DNA of 64,000 nt, taken from contig NZ_VKDD01000003.1 in the NCBI RefSeq assembly GCF_007097525.1, positions 186,001 to 250,000 of the forward strand. The letters run 5' to 3'. Within the stretch, counting starts at the first letter, position 1. Each line of letters starts with the position of its first letter. This DNA is from Thalassomonas sp. M1454. Lineage in GTDB: Bacteria > Pseudomonadota > Gammaproteobacteria > Enterobacterales > Alteromonadaceae. The notes beneath the pieces are model-generated. The model did not search any database, had not been told where the DNA came from, and was given only the letters and a program-made list of their open reading frames with translations. Positions 19,660 to 26,946 of this stretch are shown here, one piece after another. A program made the translations under genes and the position numbers.

Positions 19660-20556
19660 TTATATTTGGTGAGTCACGACACTTAAATCATCTTTTACCG
19701 CAAAATAAGGGATATCTAATTGCTTTAACCAATCACAACCTTGTTGCTCTTTTAACATGGCAATCGTGGCCAAAGTACCAGCTAAAATACAATTAGATTG
19801 CCATACACTGACACTAAGCAAACCAGATACTGGGTAACCTGTTTTAGGGCTTATCACATGAGAATAACGCTTATTATCGATAATAATATAGCGCTCATAA
19901 TCGCCGCTCGTAGCAACACCTCCCGAGATCAATGGAATATTAGCGATTGCTTGCTGAGCATTGTTTGGATCGGTAATCCCTACTTGCCACACTTTCGGCT
20001 TTTGTTGATTGCTTACTATGGCAATATCACCACCTAAGTTAATTAAACCAGAGAGTGAAGAAAACTTAGATAATATATTGGCAATGCTATCAGCGGCGTA
20101 CTCTTTTACAATACCGCCAAGATCTATCTGCATGTTTGGTTCCGGCACATAGATGCAATTTTGACTAAAATCGATTTTTTCAAAGCCGACATAATTTAGC
20201 CAATAATCGATTTTGCTAGTATCAGGTTTTGCTGATGAGTTCATATCCCAAACGTTACGCATGACACCGGAGGTAACATCGAATAAGCCATCACTTAAAT
20301 CATAAGCTTGCTTGGCATAAGAAAATAAAGCCTGCGATTCACTATCTAAGTCAATTGCTTGTTTACCTGCTTGTTGATTGATTTGACTGAGAAAACTTGT
20401 TGTTTGATAGCGAGAGTATTTTTGTTCTAAACGAGCGACTTCACTTTTACCTAATTCAAAGGCTTCATCAATTAAGGCTTCTGTTGGCCCTATCAAGCGA
20501 AACTCACAAGGTGAGCCCATACCTTTAAACTGATAGGTTTTACTGATTAAATCCAT
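19660..20556 (-). CDS. ApbE-like protein, lacks the usual metal-binding Asp
   Basis: A 298-residue ApbE-family protein. It shows the motifs MGSPCEF (MGTPF-like), DLGGIVKEYAAD, INLGGDI and HVISPKTGYPV. ApbE enzymes move FMN from FAD to a Thr or Ser of a target protein. The C-terminal motif is unusual: family members have ADAxxT, and here the sequence reads AGTLAT, with Gly replacing the Asp that helps hold Mg2+. The Thr is kept. There is no signal peptide, so it would act in the cytoplasm unless the start is wrong. It is the last gene of the operon. It may be inactive or altered. Confidence 0.85.
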   Translation of the reverse strand: MDLISKTYQFKGMGSPCEFRLIGPTEALIDEAFELGKSEVARLEQKYSRYQTTSFLSQINQQAGKQAIDLDSESQALFSYAKQAYDLSDGLFDVTSGVMRNVWDMNSSAKPDTSKIDYWLNYVGFEKIDFSQNCIYVPEPNMQIDLGGIVKEYAADSIANILSKFSSLSGLINLGGDIAIVSNQQKPKVWQVGITDPNNAQQAIANIPLISGGVATSGDYERYIIIDNKRYSHVISPKTGYPVSGLLSVSVWQSNCILAGTLATIAMLKEQQGCDWLKQLDIPYFAVKDDLSVVTHQI

Positions 20557-20597
20557 AAATGCAGGGTAAGCTTTAATTATTCGATATTAAGTAATAT

Positions 20598-21086
20598 CTA
20601 TAGTAAAGAATCTTCCCGCCAGATCCAAGGAGGAATACGTTGATACTCAGGTAAAGACCAAAGCATTATTTTATTATCTTGAACTCGTTTAAAATCTTGT
20701 AGATACGTTTGCGGTAGTTGCTTTGTTTCACTATCAAGCCAAGCATAACCTAAAACAACTAAAGTTCGATTAAGGTTAACGCCATCAGCTAGCAAAACAA
20801 CTTTAGTACTATTTGCAACCGCTCTTATTTCAACGAATGAATTGTTGCCTGTAATTTGCTCTAACAACCATTTCTTAGCTTCAATGCCAAATTGTTGGTC
20901 AAGCTCGGGGGTATCAATATAAGCAAGTTCAACCACTCGATGACTGTCTTTATCAGCAATCATCACTGAGTCACCATCGAGCACCTTAACGACTTTATAT
21001 TGCACTACAGGAGTTGTCTCTTGGTCATAATTAATAATAATTACCACCAAAATGATTAACGCCGCTAGGATAGAGTATTTCTTCAT
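20598..21086 (-). CDS. SNase-like membrane-anchored protein, catalytic arginines missing
   Basis: A 162-residue protein with a single N-terminal hydrophobic segment (about 6-21) that acts as a signal or anchor, then a staphylococcal-nuclease fold. The calcium-site acids are present: DGD near residue 37, and IDTPE. Both catalytic arginines of the family are lost: the residue five before the Asp of IDTPE is Glu, and the YGR position aligns with NST. It therefore should not cut nucleic acid as SNase does. The ending (LVVLGYAW, then NKIMLWS) fits the family. It lies in the operon between the DUF3570 gene (3 bp) and the ApbE-like gene (41 bp). Confidence 0.72.
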   Translation of the reverse strand: MKKYSILAALIILVVIIINYDQETTPVVQYKVVKVLDGDSVMIADKDSHRVVELAYIDTPELDQQFGIEAKKWLLEQITGNNSFVEIRAVANSTKVVLLADGVNLNRTLVVLGYAWLDSETKQLPQTYLQDFKRVQDNKIMLWSLPEYQRIPPWIWREDSLL

Positions 21087-21089
21087 TGG

Positions 21090-22298
21090 CTAATTAAAAG
21101 AGTAATAAAAACCAAGACTTAAAATATCAAAGTCAACTAAGCCGGGGTTGTCTTGATTTTCACTCTCTAAGCCGTAACTGCCATCAGAGCGATAGCTTTC
21201 ATAACTAATATTTAGCAACCAATCATCAATTTTAGTTTCAACTTTTAAGCCAAGTGTGATCGCGCCATAAGAAGATAAACGGTAGTCATTAGAGTAATAC
21301 TTTTGCGGGCGATCACTTTCATAGTAAGTTTGATAAAAGTCAGTTGCCGTTTGCGTATAATATCGAAATGAAGGGATTAAACGCCAATCTTTGGCAATAG
21401 TTTGCAACCATTTAAGCTCAATAGTATGTGAACTCAAATCCCAGTTATCTTGGTAGTATCTGTAATCAACATGAGCAGCAGCTTGCATGCTTTCAACATA
21501 ATTACGAGTACTTGAAGTAAAAAGCCAAGCAAAGCGATCTTTAGGGCGTTGATCGTTAATTAATATTCGCTGTGAATTATCAACCGGGTCAACAATATCG
21601 ACTAATTTATAAGGGTCTGATAAATAGCCTTCTTTTTCAATAAAACCAGCACTTACTTGCCAAAGCATATTGCGGTTAATAACTTGTGTTGTTGATAGCA
21701 TTAAAGATAAAGAGTTTTTATCTTGCTCGTCTACTCGCTGTGGAGTAAAGGCATCTTTATCAACCGGGTCGACTGTATCATCAGAGTAATCAACGCTAAT
21801 GCCATAAGTTTGCATTTTATCATCAGTTGTATGACTGTACGAAGCAAACACACTATTAGCATCGTAATCATCTTCACTCGAGTTAGCGACACCTAAGGTT
21901 AATGTGGAATTTTGCGTATAAGTCGATAAAGAAACTTTAATGTCATCACGTGTATCTTTAATCGATGCGCCACTCATTACCTGACGAACCGTTCCATCAC
22001 CTGCTTTATATGTATACCAAGGCGATGCGCCACTCATGGTTTCGGTTTGATAATCAAAATTTAGTTGATACTTATCACTAAGCGGTAAGAGTAATTGAAA
22101 TTGGTTTACATCAATCTCGTAGCGTTCAACCTTTTGATTACCAGTTTGTGTAGCACTTGCATCTTTTTCGGTGTACTTATGATGCTTATAACCTATTACA
22201 ATAGATTCTGCAGGTGAGTCAGCTTGGGCAATATTTGGTAAAACAGCAGCTGTTGCGGCTAAAGCACTTAAAGCTTTTTTAGAATCAATTAAGTTCAT
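21090..22298 (-). CDS. DUF3570 family outer-membrane beta-barrel protein
   Basis: A 402-residue protein with an N-terminal signal-like segment (to about residue 26, ending AQA), then alternating beta strands rich in Tyr, Asp, Ser and Thr, and a C-terminal strand LSLGFYYSFN typical of outer-membrane barrels. The content and the adjacency to a DUF4266 gene identify it as DUF3570. Its ATG overlaps the DUF4266 stop by one base. The family is uncharacterised, but it travels with DUF4266 and ApbE genes. It probably sits in the outer membrane, exposing loops. An outer-membrane conduit or anchor for redox partners is an inference. Confidence 0.8.
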   Translation of the reverse strand: MNLIDSKKALSALAATAAVLPNIAQADSPAESIVIGYKHHKYTEKDASATQTGNQKVERYEIDVNQFQLLLPLSDKYQLNFDYQTETMSGASPWYTYKAGDGTVRQVMSGASIKDTRDDIKVSLSTYTQNSTLTLGVANSSEDDYDANSVFASYSHTTDDKMQTYGISVDYSDDTVDPVDKDAFTPQRVDEQDKNSLSLMLSTTQVINRNMLWQVSAGFIEKEGYLSDPYKLVDIVDPVDNSQRILINDQRPKDRFAWLFTSSTRNYVESMQAAAHVDYRYYQDNWDLSSHTIELKWLQTIAKDWRLIPSFRYYTQTATDFYQTYYESDRPQKYYSNDYRLSSYGAITLGLKVETKIDDWLLNISYESYRSDGSYGLESENQDNPGLVDFDILSLGFYYSFN

Positions 22299-22525
22299 TA
22301 ATTACACCCACATCCGCCACCAGCACCGCTACTTGAGCCTGAGGTTGATTCTTTAGATGTATAGACATGCTGACTAAAAGCGGCTTGCATAGGATCGCTG
22401 TTTATTGCCATTTCATTTTTTGCAAGATTGGCTCTTTCCCAAGGCTGAACAGTAGTACAAGCAGAAGAAAATAAAGCAATTAAGCTCACTATCAAAATTT
22501 TACATATCGGTTTATTTATTATCAT
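22298..22525 (-). CDS. DUF4266 lipoprotein with Gly/Cys tail
   Basis: A 75-residue lipoprotein: hydrophobic leader, lipobox SSAC with the lipid Cys at about residue 23, then the family motif PWERANLAK and a DPMQAAFSQHVYTSKE segment. The tail is glycine- and serine-rich and ends GGGCGCN, with two cysteines separated by one Gly. The Cys-rich end and the SGAG-like stretch before it could be a metal site or a flavin-attachment or other modification site; none of this is shown. It precedes the DUF3570 gene with a one-base overlap (TAATG). Confidence 0.82.
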   Translation of the reverse strand: MIINKPICKILIVSLIALFSSACTTVQPWERANLAKNEMAINSDPMQAAFSQHVYTSKESTSGSSSGAGGGCGCN

Positions 22526-22561
22526 TATTGTTACCTAATTAATTATTCGCGCAGCTAATAT

Positions 22562-23863
22562 TTAACCTAAGCCAAAGATATCGACTTCATCACCCGCATC
22601 TATTTTTAAAGGAAATGCTGTTGCTACAGGTGATTGATCTATCCCGAGTTGTTTACGCATTGCTTGCATAACATGTTTAGGCTCAAGCATAACGCCATTG
22701 GCATCATGACTTGTAGAAGGAGCCGCACGATTAACTTTTTGTGCATTAAGGTTAGCATCTGTAGAGCCAACAACTTTACCTGCCCAAGGCGCATTTTTTT
22801 TCATGATCAGGTTACTACCTACAGCCCAATGATCTTTACCTAAATTGTTGTTGTAAAACGGCGTGCGACCAAAGTCAGAGGCGACATAGACATTGAGTCT
22901 ATCGGCTATACCTAGCTCTTCAGCAAGAACCCAAATATAATCTAAAGTTGAAGCTAAGTCTGACATTGCAATTGCTTGCTTATTATCATGGTCACTATGG
23001 CTATCAAATCCTGTGGCAACAATATCTGCAGATACAGATAAACCTGAAGCAAATGCTAATAATGAAAATTTAGCTTGTTTTAATACCTTATTTTCATAGT
23101 TATAACTACGTCCATTTGCATGTGGCGTAGTTTCTTTTGCCTCCACCTGAGTCAATAGTGGTTTGAAATTACTAAATGCAGCTGATGGCTGGATTGACTT
23201 ATCGTAATCAGCAAGTGCGATTTTTTCTTTCGGTAGAGTATTTTCAACACCTAATTGGTTATTGCTACGGCGTTGATTAAACTGTTGAATTAGAGAGTAC
23301 TGCTCTTGCTTTAAGAAAGGCTTATTATTATTGGTTGGTTTTTCATTTTCCAATATCTGCAAAAACGGGGTTGCGTTATTACCTAATTTACTCGCTGCGA
23401 CTATGCCTTGTGTAAAAAAGTCACCACCATTAAAAATAACAGGAATAGGTACACGGGCCCCTTTTTCAGCAGCAAATAATGCCGATAAAGATGGGTAGCC
23501 ACCACCATTAAAGCCGGTAAATGAATATAAACGTCCAGCACTATGTGAGTTAGTGAATGAATTCACGCCGTTAACGACCAACATTTTATCATGGTGATTT
23601 TCAAATAATGGCCCATTATTAGCAAACGGGGCATACTTGATATTACCTGCGGTTTTTATAGTATCTGTTGCAGCCCAAGTATTTATATCGGCATCTTGTT
23701 TAGGGTCACAAAAACTTGCGACATCCCAACCAGCAAATACTTGTACTTGCAATAAGAATTCACCTGTATAACCAGGATCGGCTGCCCAAGTAACATTAGA
23801 CATTATCGCGTTACTAGCTAAAGCTGCTGTCGAGTATTTTAAAAAATTGCGTCTATTCATCAT
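22562..23863 (-). CDS. DUF1501 family protein, Tat-exported
   Basis: A 433-residue protein with a twin-arginine signal (RRNFLKYSTAALA) at the N-terminus and the DUF1501 body. The family motifs seen include HNGVN-like VVNGVNSF, the SHSDHDN stretch and the SDFGRTP-HW segment. DUF1501 proteins are related to the alkaline phosphatase/sulfatase fold but their function is unknown, and they often sit beside large cytochrome-c or DUF1800 proteins in marine bacteria. Tat export suggests that it folds, possibly with a cofactor, before crossing. AAGGAAT precedes the double ATG. It starts six bases after the cytochrome gene. Confidence 0.88.
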   Translation of the reverse strand: MMNRRNFLKYSTAALASNAIMSNVTWAADPGYTGEFLLQVQVFAGWDVASFCDPKQDADINTWAATDTIKTAGNIKYAPFANNGPLFENHHDKMLVVNGVNSFTNSHSAGRLYSFTGFNGGGYPSLSALFAAEKGARVPIPVIFNGGDFFTQGIVAASKLGNNATPFLQILENEKPTNNNKPFLKQEQYSLIQQFNQRRSNNQLGVENTLPKEKIALADYDKSIQPSAAFSNFKPLLTQVEAKETTPHANGRSYNYENKVLKQAKFSLLAFASGLSVSADIVATGFDSHSDHDNKQAIAMSDLASTLDYIWVLAEELGIADRLNVYVASDFGRTPFYNNNLGKDHWAVGSNLIMKKNAPWAGKVVGSTDANLNAQKVNRAAPSTSHDANGVMLEPKHVMQAMRKQLGIDQSPVATAFPLKIDAGDEVDIFGLG

Positions 23864-23869
23864 TATTCC

Positions 23870-26773
23870 TTATTCATACAAGTATGAATAGTCAGAAAGT
23901 AAGGCAGTTAAGACCACTTTCCAGGCACTAAAGGTTTGTTCTGGGTCACCATTAGTTTTGTTTGTTAATGTATTACCATTAAAGCTTTCACAGCGCTCAT
24001 ATGATTTAAGTATATTTTTTTCATTACTGGCAATAACAGAGTTTTGAGCATCAATAAACAGCTGATAGGCCGCATTAATTTCTGCTGAATCATTACCATA
24101 AGTTTCGCCAAGTAACCTTTCATACAAAGTTACTAGTTGCGCTTTGATTAATGATTCTGAAGTGTCAGATAAATTTACTACGGTGAATAACTTGCGGTTA
24201 TTTTTGCTCTTTTCAAAATCTTTACCCGCAATTAAACAACTGTATTTATTGGCTTGTAATTTAGCCACATTAAATAAAGGTGAACTCATTCTACGTACGC
24301 GTTTAGTTACTTGCTCAGAATCAATACCACCATAAAATGCTTGATAGGTAGTGTTATATTCAAGCTCAAAGCCAGTAAGCGATTTGCTTTTAGCTGATAT
24401 TTCTTCAGGTGTTAATAAACGCTTACCACCTCGATATATCACTAAATCTTGTTCTTCTACAGCTTGCTTGCTGGCGCTAGCTCTAAACCAATCCGATAAA
24501 ATCAATTGCGCCAACATACGCTTTAAGTTTTGATGTTGAGCAAAATTTGCTGCGACCGATTTTATAAATTGTTGCTGAGCCAAAATACGGCTATCTAGAT
24601 CATTTTCTAAAAGATCTTCACCAAAAATTGCTGGCCACCAAAATTGCACGCTAGCAGCTGCAAATCTATCATCAGCAATAATTTTTTTAGCTAAGAAAGC
24701 TAATGAAGTATCAGGAGTATCAACAGGCTCGTCACCAAAGCCAGCAGGTAGCATATCTCTATACCATAGGTCACCAGATTGGAATGTATAAAGGCCTTCT
24801 TTATTTTTTCTATAGCCTTCATCTAGAGTATGCTCGCCATTATAGCCATCTCGATAAATACCATCCTCACCAAAGTTTTGAAAGGTTCCTGCGATAGGAT
24901 CCATAACCACATGACAAACAATACAGTTGGGGTTTTCTAAGGTTGGATAATCAAACTGTAAATCACCATCAACTAATCTTGGTGATGATTTTTCAATATC
25001 AAAACCTAAGAAAAATTTATTGGTCCATCGTGAACGCATACGGTTACGATTTGTCGCAGTGGTAAAGTACTTATTTAAATAGCTATAATTCGATAACACT
25101 CCTGCATTAGGTAAAGATACGTATGTACCTGTTGCCGTGTAAATATCATCAGAATCTTTTAGAGAGCCAGATTCAATAGCACCTTTATCCCAGACTACAG
25201 GCTTTTTATTGTTATCATTTTTGATTTGCTGGCCTAGATTGTTAGCTGTTCTTACATATTCTCCATAATTAGGGCTAAGGTTTGTTTTAAAAATCTGCGC
25301 TGTTAATTCAGACACCATAGTGTAATCGGCGGTAAGGATCTCACTATAAGGCTTGTTGTTTTGTACTACATAATTAATCAGTTCAAGTGGCGCTTCAGCT
25401 AACTCATTTGCAACAGCGTTTCTAAATGTACTAACGCTGTTACCCGCATTAACTGATGCCACATGCATTGTGCCGTATTCTGGATACCAAAAACGCCAAA
25501 CTTGGTGTACTTTTTGAAAAGGATTTACATTAATCGCTCGTACTAACAGTTGATCATTGGCACCATTTTTAATAAATTGTTTAAAGCCTTCACCCTGCAT
25601 AAGATTAATAATTTCTAATTCAAATTCAGCATCTGATAAAGTATTTTGTCTTTGCAGTTCAGCTTTAGTTGGCACATTACCTGTAAGGATTACCGATGCA
25701 CGACGGTAAGTTTGGCTTTTTAATTCTTTATTAAAATTTTGAGGGTAAGAGCCAAGCTCATCATCTAGCTCTAATAAAGCAATTAACTCTTCTAAATACC
25801 CGTATTCAACACTGCCAGGGGAAAATAATTTTCCTCCGGTGTGATTAAGCAGGCCTTGTACTTTTTGTAGTAAAGTTTCAGCTTTTGAGCTATCTGATAG
25901 ATAAGTGGTTAACACATCAATATTGGTTACTTGATTATCAACTTGGTTACTATCGACAAAAACTAAACCACTATTGTTTGCTTGACCAGAAGTCGTGTGA
26001 CATGCAATACACTTGGCTAAAATAACTTGATCATTAATTAATTTAGCTAGACTACTATCTATAGGTTGCTCTGGCTCTTCTGGCTCAATAACAACATCAC
26101 GCTTCGGGAAGGTATCATCAACATCTTTTATGCCATCACCATCATCATCAGGATCTAATGCGTCATAAACACCATCGCCATCAGTATCTATTGCCTTTGC
26201 AGTCCATGTTTGAACTAATTCAATTGTGGCAATGTACTGTTCAAGATTAGCGTACTCTTGAGTATCAGAAGCAACAACTTCGCCGCCATTATGGGGAACT
26301 GATTTACTGACTTTATCAAGTAATTTAACGCCATTATGTAGGGCATAGCTATCAAATACTGATTGATAAAAATTACTATCTCCAAACACTAATGGAGTGC
26401 GCTGGGCGGTATTACCCGATGAGTGACATGAAATACATCGGTTATTAATAATATCAGTTGCTATAGCAGGATCGAATAAATCAATATCACCTTGTGGTTT
26501 ATTAGAAAAAGTTACATCGTCTTGATAGACCACATTACCATTTTCTTGGATTTCAACTACAACTCGCTCTACAGGCTCTGTTTGATCAACAGGATCATCA
26601 TTGTCATCAGGAGTTTCTGCATCAGGATCATTAGTTTCAGGTTCAGTTGTATCTGGCTGATTAACTAATGGTTGCGGGTCAACATCAAAGTTATCTGCAG
26701 AGCCTTCTCCACCACATGAGGCTAGGAAAATCACACTGAAAAACAAAATGATAAATAATTTAAAATTGTTCAC
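23870..26773 (-). CDS. Large lipoprotein with three CxxCH heme sites and a TSP3-type calcium repeat
   Basis: A 967-residue protein with a lipobox (LASC near residue 20) followed by an Asp/Pro/Glu-rich linker. Two similar cytochrome-c-like modules follow: CISCH at about 113 with HNGGE downstream, and CIACH at about 255 with HTGGK downstream. An Asp-rich DTDGDGVYDALDPDDDGDG stretch near 197-215 fits thrombospondin type 3 calcium binding. A third CxxCH (CIVCH) lies near 617. The rest resembles the DUF15xx regions found with planctomycete-type cytochromes, but I cannot name it. The start is a GTG with a weak AGAGA site. It is the first gene of the operon. Confidence 0.78.
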   Translation of the reverse strand: MNNFKLFIILFFSVIFLASCGGEGSADNFDVDPQPLVNQPDTTEPETNDPDAETPDDNDDPVDQTEPVERVVVEIQENGNVVYQDDVTFSNKPQGDIDLFDPAIATDIINNRCISCHSSGNTAQRTPLVFGDSNFYQSVFDSYALHNGVKLLDKVSKSVPHNGGEVVASDTQEYANLEQYIATIELVQTWTAKAIDTDGDGVYDALDPDDDGDGIKDVDDTFPKRDVVIEPEEPEQPIDSSLAKLINDQVILAKCIACHTTSGQANNSGLVFVDSNQVDNQVTNIDVLTTYLSDSSKAETLLQKVQGLLNHTGGKLFSPGSVEYGYLEELIALLELDDELGSYPQNFNKELKSQTYRRASVILTGNVPTKAELQRQNTLSDAEFELEIINLMQGEGFKQFIKNGANDQLLVRAINVNPFQKVHQVWRFWYPEYGTMHVASVNAGNSVSTFRNAVANELAEAPLELINYVVQNNKPYSEILTADYTMVSELTAQIFKTNLSPNYGEYVRTANNLGQQIKNDNNKKPVVWDKGAIESGSLKDSDDIYTATGTYVSLPNAGVLSNYSYLNKYFTTATNRNRMRSRWTNKFFLGFDIEKSSPRLVDGDLQFDYPTLENPNCIVCHVVMDPIAGTFQNFGEDGIYRDGYNGEHTLDEGYRKNKEGLYTFQSGDLWYRDMLPAGFGDEPVDTPDTSLAFLAKKIIADDRFAAASVQFWWPAIFGEDLLENDLDSRILAQQQFIKSVAANFAQHQNLKRMLAQLILSDWFRASASKQAVEEQDLVIYRGGKRLLTPEEISAKSKSLTGFELEYNTTYQAFYGGIDSEQVTKRVRRMSSPLFNVAKLQANKYSCLIAGKDFEKSKNNRKLFTVVNLSDTSESLIKAQLVTLYERLLGETYGNDSAEINAAYQLFIDAQNSVIASNEKNILKSYERCESFNGNTLTNKTNGDPEQTFSAWKVVLTALLSDYSYLYE

Positions 26774-26830
26774 ATTGATCTCTACGGTTAGTAAATATGT
26801 CGAGTTAAGAACATCTGTAACTAGGAATAA

Positions 26831-26846
26831 TTGATAACGTTATCAA
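26831..26846. promoter_or_regulatory. Perfect 16-bp palindrome before the redox operon
   Basis: TTGATAACGTTATCAA is its own complement and has the central CG of LacI/GalR-type operators. It is centred about 65 bases before the GTG of the cytochrome gene and just past the metH terminator, the expected place for an operator. ATAACGTTAT recurs at 19654-19663. Confidence 0.55.
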
Positions 26847-26881
26847 ATGTTATACAGGGGAACAAGTATTTAATATTGCAA

Positions 26882-26910
26882 TAAAAAGCCAGCTCTAAAA
26901 GTAGCTGGCT
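26882..26910 (-). terminator. Terminator after metH
   Basis: Eight-bp stem AGCCAGCT / AGCTGGCT with an eight-base loop at 26887-26910. On the minus strand it is followed by a T-rich run. It lies 37 bases past the metH stop and separates metAH from the redox operon. Confidence 0.8.
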
Positions 26911-26946
26911 AACTATATGATTTAACATACTAAAAATAATAGATAC

